Assembly (NCBI GenBank): GCA_014376425.1
Contig: JACMRO010000041.1
Location: 1 to 6,771 of the forward strand
Reading direction: 5' to 3'
DNA length: 6,771 bases
DNA from: Rubritepida sp.
GTDB taxonomy: Bacteria; Pseudomonadota; Alphaproteobacteria; Acetobacterales; Acetobacteraceae
The position numbers and the translations under genes were made by a program. The notes under the pieces were generated by a model, which worked only from the letters and a program-made list of their open reading frames with translations, was not told the origin of the DNA and searched no databases. This document shows positions 1-6,771 of the stretch, in pieces (within the stretch, counting starts at the first letter, position 1; every line of letters starts with the position of its first letter).

Positions 1-1
1 C

Positions 2-2407
2 CATCTGCATATGGCGGCGAACCGGGTGATTAATCTGCGGGCCGGGGTGAGCCCACGCTTTGTCCTGCACACCCCTGCAGATGTGCCGGCCTTCAAGGCC
101 CGCCTTGGCCTGCCCAAAGAATATGTGCTGTTTCTGGGGGCCGGTGAGCCGCGCAAGAACGAGGCCGGCTTGCTACGCGCCATGGCCCTGCTGCCGGCGG
201 GGCTTCGCGCCCGCTACCGCGCCGTCATCGTCGGCAAGATCGATCCCGCGGCCTTCGCGGCACTGCTTAGCAACGCCGGGCTTGAGCCGGGCGAGGCGGT
301 GCTGATCCCGTGGGTGGCGGAAGCCGACCTCCCGGCACTCTACAGTGCCGCCGCCTTGTTTGTGTTTCCGTCGCTGCATGAGGGGTTCGGCCTGCCGGCG
401 CTGGAGGCCATGGCCTGCGGAACCGCCACATTGGCCAGCAACAATTCCAGCCTGCCCGAAGTCGTGGGCGACCCCGAGGCGTTGTTCGACCCGACCGACC
501 CGGCGAGCATCAGCGGCCGCATAGAAGCGGTTCTGAGCAACCCGGCACTGCTGGAAAGGCTGCAGGCCCATGGCCGTGCCCGCGCGGCCACCTTTACCTG
601 GGAAGCATGTGCGGCCCGCGCCTGGGATGCGTTGGAATCCTTGCCCGCGAAGCCCGCGGCGCCACCCGGGCGGCCGCGTCTCGCTTTCGTCTCCCCCCTG
701 CCGCCCGATGCCAGCGGCATCGCAGATTACTCCGCCGAGTTGCTGCCGGCGCTCGCTGCGCATTATGACATCACATTATTCAGCCCTTCGCCTGAAACGG
801 TGGACGCCGACCTGACCAGCGCCTTCGCGGTTGCGGCGGAAGCGACCTTGCCAAGCCGGTCCAGAGAATTCGACCGCGTGTTGTATCAGATCGGCAATTC
901 GGAATTTCACGCCCTGGCGCTTGGGGGGCTGCTGCCGGAAGTGCCTGGAATTGTCGTCCAGCACGACGTTTATTTGAGTGGCGCGTTAATGATTCGCAGC
1001 CAGTCCAACGCGGGTGGCCTGCCGCCCCTGCTGTTCGAGGCTGAGGGCTGGGCTGGGCTGCAGTTGTTCGTGCGCGACGGGCTGAATACGGTGCTTTCCA
1101 ACCTGCCCTGCAGCATGCCGATTTTGCGTGATGGGTTGGGTGTGATCGTGCATTCGCGGCACGCAGCACAGATGCAGCGCGATGTGGTGGGCCCTGAACT
1201 CCGGCTACTGGATGTTCTCCCTCTGCTGCGCGCGATTCCAGAACTACCGACCCGCGCAGCGGCGCGCGAAGCCCTGGGCATCCCCGCCGAAGCGTTGGTT
1301 GTGACCAGCTTTGGCATGATGGCAATGACAAAATGCCCTGATCTGGTCGTGGCCGGTTTCGCCGCCGCCTTCGCCGGGCGCCCGGAAGCAGTCCTGGTCT
1401 TTGCCGGCGCGCCGGAGCCTGACGCGGGCATCGCCCTCCGCCCGGCAGAGAAGGCTGGCCTCAATGGCCGTGTGACAGTGACGGGCCGGCTCCCGGTGGA
1501 GGTGTACCGCCAGTGGCTGGCCGCGACCGATGTGGCGGTGCAGCTACGGCGCGGGTCGCGCGGCGAGTCCTCAGCGGCGCTCGCCGATGCCATGGCCGCG
1601 GGCCTGCCGATCATCGCCAACGCACACGGCGCCTCAGCCGAACTGCCGGCGGAAGCGCTGGTCCTGCTGCCGGACGAGGCCGACGCCGGCGCCATCGCAG
1701 ACGCGCTGCTTCGCCTGGCCGACAACCCGCAGGCCCGCAGGACGCTGGGACGGATGGCGCTTGACCACGCCCGTGAGCACCTTTCGCCTGAGATCCTGGC
1801 CGCGCGCTACGCCCGCGCCATTGAGGCCGGCTACGCGCCCTCGGCCCTTCTGTCGCTCGACCGCGCCGGTCGCCGCGCGGCTGGCACCGGCGCCGACCTT
1901 CGTGCCGTCGCAGCCGCCCTGGCTGCCACCTTTCCCCGTCGGTTGCCGCGCCGCCTGCTACTTCTTTCGGCAACGACAAGGGGCGCGTTGTCGGAGCTGA
2001 GCCGTGCGCTGGCCACGGTGCATCGCGGCTGGCAGGTCGGGGCGCTGCGCGAGGAAGCGGGCACGCTGATCCTGGACCGTCTGGCCGCTGCCCGCGCGCT
2101 GGGCCTGCCGGCAGTCATCTCTGACGAGCATTTCGAGGCCGGGCCGGGGGACAGGTTGCTGGTGCTGTCGGGTTGGCAGGAATGTTCAGCCCCAGCTGTG
2201 CACGCTCTGCGCCTTGCCCGGCTGGCGGGCGCCACCGTAATCCTGGCCGGCGAGCCGCCGGATGCCAAACCTCCCGCATGGGCAGACGTGGTCATCGCCG
2301 ATGGTGAGGTTGCGGCCATCTGCCAGACGGACGGAGCGCCGGCGCCGCTCGTCCTCGAGCTTGCGCCGGATCAACCGATCTTTCGGCTGGCAACGGGAAA
2401 TTTTTGA
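2..2407 (+). CDS. Multi-domain GT4-family glycosyltransferase, 5'-partial
   Basis: Probable sugar transferase for a surface polysaccharide (LPS, capsule or exopolysaccharide), acting at the cytoplasmic side of the membrane; its donor and acceptor cannot be read from the sequence. The frame is open to the left edge, and the ATG at 11 falls in the middle of a GT4 fold, so the true start is upstream. Numbering from that ATG (798 residues): residues 1-210 are the C-terminal half of a first GT4 unit, with the donor-site loop FLGAGEPRKN (41-50) and the EX7E motif EGFGLPALE (124-132). Residues 222-610 form a second GT4 unit: N-terminal loop PPDASGIADYSAEL (231-244), HDVYLSG (318-324), Lys441 after a FG-type strand, and RGESSAALADAMAAGLP (517-533), where an E-x6-D pair replaces EX7E. 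Residues 645-798 resemble the start of a third module seen in related multi-GT proteins. The gene ends 21 nt from the convergent prepilin peptidase gene, so it is probably not part of the secretion operon. Family assignment is firm; substrate is unknown. Confidence 0.88.
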   Translation, partial: HLHMAANRVINLRAGVSPRFVLHTPADVPAFKARLGLPKEYVLFLGAGEPRKNEAGLLRAMALLPAGLRARYRAVIVGKIDPAAFAALLSNAGLEPGEAVLIPWVAEADLPALYSAAALFVFPSLHEGFGLPALEAMACGTATLASNNSSLPEVVGDPEALFDPTDPASISGRIEAVLSNPALLERLQAHGRARAATFTWEACAARAWDALESLPAKPAAPPGRPRLAFVSPLPPDASGIADYSAELLPALAAHYDITLFSPSPETVDADLTSAFAVAAEATLPSRSREFDRVLYQIGNSEFHALALGGLLPEVPGIVVQHDVYLSGALMIRSQSNAGGLPPLLFEAEGWAGLQLFVRDGLNTVLSNLPCSMPILRDGLGVIVHSRHAAQMQRDVVGPELRLLDVLPLLRAIPELPTRAAAREALGIPAEALVVTSFGMMAMTKCPDLVVAGFAAAFAGRPEAVLVFAGAPEPDAGIALRPAEKAGLNGRVTVTGRLPVEVYRQWLAATDVAVQLRRGSRGESSAALADAMAAGLPIIANAHGASAELPAEALVLLPDEADAGAIADALLRLADNPQARRTLGRMALDHAREHLSPEILAARYARAIEAGYAPSALLSLDRAGRRAAGTGADLRAVAAALAATFPRRLPRRLLLLSATTRGALSELSRALATVHRGWQVGALREEAGTLILDRLAAARALGLPAVISDEHFEAGPGDRLLVLSGWQECSAPAVHALRLARLAGATVILAGEPPDAKPPAWADVVIADGEVAAICQTDGAPAPLVLELAPDQPIFRLATGNF

Positions 2408-2428
2408 TCACCGGCGGGGCAATCAGCT

Positions 2429-3100
2429 TCAGCCGAATACCTGTGCCATTCGCACGGTCCAGATTGCCAGCGCCAGAAACGGGCCGAAAGGCACGCGCGA
2501 CCGCGCCGTTACCGGCACGCCTTGCATGGACCGCAGGCCAAACCAGCAGATGCCGGCTATGGCCGCAAGCATGACGACCCATGAAAGATCCTCGGCGCCT
2601 ACCCAGGCGCCGCCGGCGGCCAGCAGCTTGGCGTCGCCTTGCCCCAGCCCGTCCCGCCCACGCCAGGCTGCATAGCCCCATCCGATCAGGCGGAAGGCCA
2701 CATAACCAAGGATCGCGCCGGTCGCGCGATCGGTGAGCAGCCAGGGCTCCAGCAGCCAGGCGGCGCCCAGCCCCAGCAGCAGCAGCGGCAGCGTCAGCGC
2801 ATCGGGCAGGCGCAAATGTCGTCCGTCGATCCATGCAAGCGCGAGCAGCCCCCAGCCCAGGAAAGAGTTTGCCCAGGCAAGAAAAATGTCAGGCGGGGTG
2901 AGCACGGCGGCGAGCGCGATCGCCACAGCGCCGGCCGCCATGCCGACCCGGAAGCGCAGGCGGGATTGGCCGGCTTCGGCACCGATGGTGGCCGGCGCGG
3001 CGGCGACAACGACCCCGCCCAGCAGAAGACCAATGAAAGGTGCGACCAGCAGCGGCAGGTATGGTTCCACGATGCGCCCTAACCGCCCTACCGCTTGCAT
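2429..3100 (-). CDS. gspO: Prepilin peptidase (GspO/PulO/PilD type, A24 family), short form
   Basis: Inner-membrane aspartyl protease that removes the short leader from type II secretion pseudopilins or type IV prepilins. The 223-residue protein has about six or seven hydrophobic segments. It carries both family signatures: the first catalytic aspartate in AWIDGRHLRLPDAL (Asp92) and the GxGD motif in GLGQGDAKLL (Asp156), followed by a typical RVPFGPFLALA segment (202-212). Bifunctional enzymes of this family usually have 250-290 residues, with an N-terminal methylase region often bearing two CxxC pairs. Here residues 1-75 are only hydrophobic sequence, and the single cysteine in the protein is Cys185, so N-methylation of the mature pilin is doubtful. 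The ATG at 3100 is preceded by AGGGG at an 8-nt spacing. The gene is divergent from gspE across 49 nt, which fits processing of the GspH and GspI precursors encoded nearby. A role in a separate type IV pilus or Flp/Tad system cannot be excluded. Confidence 0.9.
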   Translation of the reverse strand: MQAVGRLGRIVEPYLPLLVAPFIGLLLGGVVVAAAPATIGAEAGQSRLRFRVGMAAGAVAIALAAVLTPPDIFLAWANSFLGWGLLALAWIDGRHLRLPDALTLPLLLLGLGAAWLLEPWLLTDRATGAILGYVAFRLIGWGYAAWRGRDGLGQGDAKLLAAGGAWVGAEDLSWVVMLAAIAGICWFGLRSMQGVPVTARSRVPFGPFLALAIWTVRMAQVFG

Positions 3101-3108
3101 GCACGCCG

Positions 3109-3113
3109 CCCCT
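3109..3113 (-). promoter_or_regulatory. Ribosome binding site of the prepilin peptidase gene
   Basis: On the minus strand AGGGG lies 8 nt upstream of the ATG at 3100. It supports that start over the downstream in-frame GTG at codon 11. Confidence 0.6.
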
Positions 3114-3133
3114 GGCCCACATCAGACGTCAGC

Positions 3134-3138
3134 AAGGG
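3134..3138 (+). promoter_or_regulatory. Ribosome binding site of gspE
   Basis: AAGGG lies 11 nt upstream of the ATG at 3150, a slightly long but usable spacing. It supports 3150 as the gspE start. The same frame is open back to an ATG at 2733, but that would bury the whole 5' half of the opposing prepilin peptidase gene. Confidence 0.5.
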
Positions 3139-3149
3139 CAATAACAGAG

Positions 3150-4874
3150 ATGGCGGCGGCACCGCAAATCACCCGCGAAGTGCCAGGGCTGGCCGATCTG
3201 ACCGCGCTGCTGGTCGCCCGCGGCCATTGCGACGAGCGCGCCATCGACCGGGCCCGTCGCGTCGCCGAGGATGGCGACCTGGCCCTGGACGGTGTGCTTC
3301 TCCAGCTTGGCCTGCTGACCGAGCGCGAGTTGGCCGCCGCCTTTGCCGAGTTGCTGGGCCTGCGAGTGGTGACGCCCGATCGTTACCCGATCGAAATTCC
3401 GCCGGAGACCGACGGCCTTTCCTTTCGCTTTCTGCGTGACAGTCGCGCTCTGCCGCTGGGCGTCGAGGACGGGGCTCTTGTGGTGGCGGCGGCAAACCCG
3501 CTGGACCCGTTCCTGGCCAATGCCACCGCCGCCGCCACTGGCCAGCCGATCCGGCTGGAAGTCGCCGTGCCGATCGAGCTTGAGGCGGCCTTCGCCCGGC
3601 TGCACCCCGAAGGCGGCAGCCCGTCCACAGCGGAGGAGGGCGGCCAGGCCGAAACCTCGGATGACGACTCAGAGCGGCTGAAGGACTTGGCCAGCGAGGC
3701 GCCGGTCATTCGCCTGGTCAACCAGATCATCGCCCGCGCCGTCGAAACCCGCGCCTCCGATATCCACATCGAACCGTTCGAGGACCGGCTGCGGATCCGT
3801 TACCGCTACGACGGCTTGCTGCACGAGGCCGAGGCCCCGCCCTCCCGCCTGACAGCCGCGATCACGTCGCGCATTAAGATCATGGCGCGGCTCGACATCG
3901 CCGAGCGCCGGCTGCCGCAGGATGGCCGCATCAAGCTGGCGGTGCGCGGGCAGGAAATCGACTTCCGCGTCGCTACCATCCCGTCGCTGCATGGCGAGAC
4001 CGTGGTGTTGCGGGTGCTCGACCGCAGCGTCGTCGATCTGGACTACAACAAGCTCGGCCTCTCGGCGCCGATGATCGACATCCTGACCCGAACCATGGCG
4101 CTGCCCAACGGCATCATGCTGGTGACCGGGCCGACCGGCAGCGGCAAGACGACCACGCTCTACACTGGCCTGCTGGCGTTGAATTCGGTCGAACGCAAGG
4201 TCGTCACCATCGAGGATCCCATCGAGTATCGCCTGGCCGGCATCACGCAAATCCAGGTCAAGCCGCAGATCGGGCTGGATTTCGCCTCGTTGCTGCGCTC
4301 CATTCTGCGGCACAACCCCAACGTCATCATGGTCGGCGAAATCCGCGACCTGGAGACTGCGCAGGTGGCGGTGCAGGCCGCGCTGACCGGGCATCTCGTG
4401 CTGTCCACGCTGCACACCAACTCGGCCGCGGCATCGATCTCGCGGCTGCGGAACATGGGGCTGGAGGGCTACCTGCTGAACGCGGTGCTGCGCGGCGTGA
4501 TGGCGCAGCGGCTGGTGCGGCGGCTGTGCATGCAGTGCCGCCGGGCCGAGGTCGCGCCCGATGAGCTGGTGCAGCGCTTCGGCCTCGACCGCCGGCCGGG
4601 GCAAACGCCGGGCGCGCCGGTCACGCTCTGGCACCCCGTCGGCTGCCCGAACTGCCGGCAGACCGGGTTTTCCGGCCGGCTTGCCATCGCCGAATTCCTG
4701 GAGCCTAACGCCAACATCGAGAAGCTGATCTTCAGCCACGCCGAGCATGCAGAGATCGAGCGCGCCGCCGTGGAAGCCGGGATGGTAACGATGTTCGATG
4801 CCGGTCTGGATGCGGCGCTCGCCGGGACCACGACCATCGAGGAAGTCGTCCAGAGCATCCGCGCCGAAGTCTGA
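3150..4874 (+). CDS. gspE: Type II secretion system ATPase GspE
   Basis: Cytoplasmic hexameric ATPase that powers pseudopilus assembly by the type II secretion machine, docking on the inner-membrane platform. The 574 residues match the family's usual size. Residues 14-150 form an N-terminal GspE/MshE-like domain, with helices around LTALLVARGHCDERAIDRAR and LLQLGLLTERELAAAFAELL. A Gly/Ser/acid-rich linker (about 153-176) follows, then the secretion ATPase core: arginine-rich DIHIEPFEDRLRIRYRYDG (204-222), Walker A GPTGSGKT (327-334), Asp box TIEDPIEY (353-360), Walker B region with GEIRD (396-400), and His box TGHLVLSTLHTN (413-424). A zinc-binding tetracysteine element is intact (Cys460, Cys463, Cys499, Cys502), which favours GspE or PilB over PilT and over ATPases lacking this finger. 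The start at 3150 is chosen from its ribosome binding site and from where homology to the N-terminal domain begins. gspF follows after 13 nt, making a GspE role more likely than PilB. Confidence 0.95.
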   Translation: MAAAPQITREVPGLADLTALLVARGHCDERAIDRARRVAEDGDLALDGVLLQLGLLTERELAAAFAELLGLRVVTPDRYPIEIPPETDGLSFRFLRDSRALPLGVEDGALVVAAANPLDPFLANATAAATGQPIRLEVAVPIELEAAFARLHPEGGSPSTAEEGGQAETSDDDSERLKDLASEAPVIRLVNQIIARAVETRASDIHIEPFEDRLRIRYRYDGLLHEAEAPPSRLTAAITSRIKIMARLDIAERRLPQDGRIKLAVRGQEIDFRVATIPSLHGETVVLRVLDRSVVDLDYNKLGLSAPMIDILTRTMALPNGIMLVTGPTGSGKTTTLYTGLLALNSVERKVVTIEDPIEYRLAGITQIQVKPQIGLDFASLLRSILRHNPNVIMVGEIRDLETAQVAVQAALTGHLVLSTLHTNSAAASISRLRNMGLEGYLLNAVLRGVMAQRLVRRLCMQCRRAEVAPDELVQRFGLDRRPGQTPGAPVTLWHPVGCPNCRQTGFSGRLAIAEFLEPNANIEKLIFSHAEHAEIERAAVEAGMVTMFDAGLDAALAGTTTIEEVVQSIRAEV

Positions 4875-4887
4875 GCCGTAACGAGAT

Positions 4888-6108
4888 ATGCCCGCTTTCC
4901 GCTACACCGCCATAAGCCGCAGCGGCGAGACGCTGAACGGCACCATGGACGCGCCCGACGAGGCCGCGGTGATTGCGCGCCTGCAGCGCGACGGCAACAT
5001 CCCCATCAAGGCTGAGCCTGATCTCGCCGGCGGCTTCTGGCAGGATCTGTTGACACTGGAGCTGGGCGGCGCCCGAGCCCTCTCGGCCCAGGACGTGACG
5101 GAATTCACCCGTGAATTATCGCTCATGCTGTCAGCCGGCCAGGACCTCGACCGGGCACTGCGCTTTTTGCTGCAGATCAACACCCGGCCGCGGGTACGGG
5201 CGGTGCTGGAACGCATCCGCGATGCGGTGCGCGATGGCGCCCCCCTGGCCACCGCCCTGGCGCAGCAGCCGCGCAGCTTCTCTCCCTTGTTTGTCGGCCT
5301 GATTCGCGCCGGCGAGGCGGGCGGCACCCTGGCCGCAACGCTGGACCAGATGGCGGAGCTGATGGAGCGTGAGCGTGCCATGGTGTCGAGCATCCAGTCG
5401 GCGCTGATCTATCCCAGCCTGCTGATGGTGGCGGCGATAGGCTCCATCGCGCTGCTGCTGACCCAGGTGCTGCCGCAGTTCGTCCCGCTGTTCGAGCAGA
5501 ACGGCGCCGCTCTGCCCGGGCCGACGAAGCTGCTCATCGCCGCTGGCGACCTTGTCTCGGGTTACGGGCTGCAGGCGTTGGTGGCGTTGCTGCTGCTCGG
5601 CCTTGTCATCAGCCAGGCGCTGAAGCGGCCGGGCTTCCGGCTGCCGGTGGACCGCTTTATGCTGCGACTGCCGATCGTCGGCGGCCTGGCGCGGGAAGTG
5701 GTCGCCGCGCGTTTCACCCGCACCCTTGGCACCCTGCTGAACAACGGCATGGCGCTGGTCGGCGCGCTGGGCATTGCCCGCGACACCGTCGGCAACACCG
5801 CGGCGATGGCCGCCATCGACACCGCAATGGAAGAGATCAAGGCCGGTGGCGGGCTGGCGGTGGGGCTTGGCGCCTCGGGCGTTTTTCCTGTCCGCACCGT
5901 GCACCTGTTGCAGCTGGGCGAGGAGGCGGCGCTGGGCGACATGGCACTGCGCGCTGCCGCCATCCATGAGGAGAAATCCCGGCTCGGGCTGCAACGGCTG
6001 GTAGCGCTGCTGGTTCCGGCCATCACGATTGTCATGGGCGCAGCGGTGGCCAGCATCGTCTCGGCCCTGCTGCTGGCCATGCTGAGCCTCAATGACCTGG
6101 CGAATTAG
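4888..6108 (+). CDS. gspF: Type II secretion system inner-membrane platform protein GspF
   Basis: Polytopic inner-membrane protein at the centre of the assembly platform; it contacts GspE and is thought to help extract pseudopilins from the membrane. The 406 residues match the usual GspF length, and the start MPAFRYTAISRSGE is typical of the family. Two repeated T2SSF domains are visible. The first runs about 72-195, with FTRELSLMLSAGQDL (73-87) and FVGLIRAGEAGGTL (135-148). The second runs about 275-398, with FTRTLGTLLNNGMAL (276-290) and LLQLGEEAALGDM (340-352). Hydrophobic segments lie at about 173-195, 226-244 and 371-399, the usual three. The ATG is 13 nt after the gspE stop, with only a weak purine-rich ACGAGA just upstream, so translational coupling to gspE is likely. 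The 3' end overlaps the proposed start of the next gene by 17 nt. Confidence 0.95.
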   Translation: MPAFRYTAISRSGETLNGTMDAPDEAAVIARLQRDGNIPIKAEPDLAGGFWQDLLTLELGGARALSAQDVTEFTRELSLMLSAGQDLDRALRFLLQINTRPRVRAVLERIRDAVRDGAPLATALAQQPRSFSPLFVGLIRAGEAGGTLAATLDQMAELMERERAMVSSIQSALIYPSLLMVAAIGSIALLLTQVLPQFVPLFEQNGAALPGPTKLLIAAGDLVSGYGLQALVALLLLGLVISQALKRPGFRLPVDRFMLRLPIVGGLAREVVAARFTRTLGTLLNNGMALVGALGIARDTVGNTAAMAAIDTAMEEIKAGGGLAVGLGASGVFPVRTVHLLQLGEEAALGDMALRAAAIHEEKSRLGLQRLVALLVPAITIVMGAAVASIVSALLLAMLSLNDLAN

Positions 6109-6625
6109 TCGACTGCCGAAGCGGCCTCCCGTCGTCACGCTCGGGCTGGACCACAGAAGCGTGCCGTTTCGAGTGCCGGGTCGTGCCCAAACCGATGCCG
6201 GCTTCTCGCTGATCGAAGTGCTGGTGGTTCTGGCGATCCTGGGGCTCTCGGCCAGCATGGTATTGGGCCGCGGCCCACCGCGCAGTCCTAGCCTGGAGGC
6301 ACGCGCGGCGGCCACGCAGGTGTCGCAGGCGCTGCGCCTGGCCCGCGCTCAGGCGATCTCCGGCGGGGAGCGGGTGGTCTTTGTCCTCGATGTCGCGGGC
6401 GGCTACCGCGTCGGCACCGGGCCGGTCCAGGCCCTGCCGCGCGGCTTGACCCTGACCATGACGGCAGTCGCCGGCCTGACCGCCGGCGAGCAGATCGGCG
6501 GCATCGACTTTCTGCCCGATGGCAGTTCCAGCGGTGGCCGCGTCGGCGTCGCTGGTGGCGCGACACGGGCCTGGGTTGGGGTGGATTGGCTCACCGGCCG
6601 GGTCAGCGTGACTGATGCGCCGTGA
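6092..6625 (+). CDS. gspH: Minor pseudopilin GspH (type II secretion)
   Basis: Minor pseudopilin, inserted in the inner membrane as a precursor and placed near the tip of the pseudopilus after leader cleavage. With the ATG at 6092 the product has 177 residues. The prepilin signature DAGFSLIEVLVVLAILG gives cleavage at Gly37|Phe38, and Glu at mature position 5 (Glu42) is followed by a hydrophobic helix. The C-terminal part matches the GspH/FimT pattern: IDFLPDGSSSGGRVGV (138-153) and VDWLTGRVSV (164-173). The start is uncertain. The ATG overlaps gspF by 17 nt and gives an unusually long 37-residue leader without a clear ribosome binding site. In-frame GTG codons at 6161 and 6173 would give 14- or 10-residue leaders, more typical of the family. 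Position next to gspF and before a gspI-like gene supports GspH; FimT/FimU of type IV pili is the alternative. Confidence 0.82.
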   Translation: MTWRISRLPKRPPVVTLGLDHRSVPFRVPGRAQTDAGFSLIEVLVVLAILGLSASMVLGRGPPRSPSLEARAAATQVSQALRLARAQAISGGERVVFVLDVAGGYRVGTGPVQALPRGLTLTMTAVAGLTAGEQIGGIDFLPDGSSSGGRVGVAGGATRAWVGVDWLTGRVSVTDAP

Positions 6626-6771
6626 TCCTCCGCAAGATGGGGGTTTTTCCCTGCTCGAAGTACTGGTGGCGCTGCTGATCACCGGCATCGCCTTCGGGGC
6701 GCTGTTCCAGGGCGCCCTGGGGGGGCTTCGGGCCGCCGACATATCCGGCCGGACCGAGGAGGCGCTGTCGC
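6615..6771 (+). CDS. gspI: Minor pseudopilin GspI-like, 3'-partial
   Basis: Beginning of a further pseudopilin precursor; the reading frame is still open at the right edge after 52 codons. It starts MRRDPPQDGG and has the prepilin signature GGFSLLEVLVALLITGIA. This predicts cleavage at Gly10|Phe11, Glu15 as the conserved Glu at mature position 5, and a membrane-spanning helix after it. The ATG lies 11 nt inside the end of the preceding gene in another frame, and no clear ribosome binding site is seen, so translational coupling is likely. The short basic leader is normal for the family. GspI is the best guess from gene order (E-F-H-I) and the LLEVLVAL helix. GspJ or another minor pseudopilin remains possible because the diagnostic C-terminal domain is outside the window. 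Confidence 0.75.
   Translation, partial: MRRDPPQDGGFSLLEVLVALLITGIAFGALFQGALGGLRAADISGRTEEALS

Larger units (their letters stand above)
3101..3149. promoter_or_regulatory. Divergent intergenic spacer between prepilin peptidase gene and gspE
   Basis: This 49-nt gap separates the two divergent start codons. It must hold both ribosome binding sites, and the promoters for one or both directions either lie here or extend into the opposing coding regions. I see no convincing -35/-10 pair; TTGCAT at 3095-3100 lacks a good -10 partner at the right distance. The assignment as a regulatory region is inferred from gene orientation, not from a recognised motif. Confidence 0.4.

Noticed and set aside
970..1725. 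Minus-strand open frame (251 codons) opposite the glycosyltransferase
   Set aside because: It is Ser/Ala/Arg-rich low-complexity sequence antisense to conserved GT4 motifs, a typical GC-driven shadow.
2396..2430. Possible bidirectional terminator between the convergent glycosyltransferase and prepilin peptidase genes
   Set aside because: The T run at 2401-2405 lies before, not after, any candidate hairpin for the plus strand. The only inverted repeat is a 4-bp TGAT/ATCA pair, and no stable stem with a T tract is seen in either direction.
2733..3149. Upstream extension of the gspE frame to an ATG at 2733, adding 139 residues
   Set aside because: The extension is Ser/Ala/Pro-rich low-complexity sequence lying antisense to the well-supported prepilin peptidase gene. 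The ATG at 3150 has a ribosome binding site and is followed at once by the N-terminal domain.
3669..4748. Long minus-strand open frame (359 codons) opposite gspE
   Set aside because: It is a shadow in high-GC DNA, rich in Arg, Gln, His and Asp with no recognisable domain, opposite a gene with all the secretion ATPase motifs.
5131..6315. Long minus-strand open frame (394 codons) opposite gspF and the start of gspH
   Set aside because: Its composition is extremely Gln/Arg/His-rich and it has no domain-like pattern, while the plus strand encodes clear GspF repeats and a prepilin signature.

Overview
This window comes from a high-GC Gram-negative bacterium. The codon use and the type II secretion (T2SS, gsp) genes suggest a proteobacterium, plausibly an alphaproteobacterium such as one of the Acetobacteraceae. 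That placement is an inference from style only, because there is no rRNA or other marker gene here.

Layout. Positions 1-2407 (+) hold the 3' part of a large multi-domain glycosyltransferase gene of the GT4 type, whose start lies upstream of the window. It contains the C-terminal half of one GT4 unit, a complete second GT4 unit, and a C-terminal tail that looks like a third, incomplete module. After a 21-nt convergent gap comes a prepilin peptidase gene on the minus strand (3100-2429). A 49-nt divergent spacer (3101-3149) then separates it from a rightward T2SS operon: gspE (ATPase, 3150-4874), gspF (inner-membrane platform, 4888-6108), a gspH-type pseudopilin (6092-6625) and the beginning of a gspI-type pseudopilin (6615 to the window edge). 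The operon genes are separated by 13 nt or overlap, so they are probably co-transcribed and translationally coupled.

How the genes work together. GspE hydrolyses ATP and drives GspF to assemble pseudopilins such as GspH and GspI into a periplasmic pseudopilus that pushes folded proteins out through the outer-membrane secretin. Before assembly each pseudopilin must be cleaved at its Gly|Phe site by a prepilin peptidase, and the divergent gene is an obvious candidate for this. The glycosyltransferase probably belongs to a separate surface-polysaccharide locus that happens to adjoin the secretion genes.

No new kind of system is evident. The most interesting points are the shortened prepilin peptidase with no recognisable methylase domain, the absence of gspG between gspF and gspH, and the degenerate third module of the glycosyltransferase. 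Coding sequence fills almost the whole window, and no tRNA, rRNA, mobile element, CRISPR array or notable repeat was seen.
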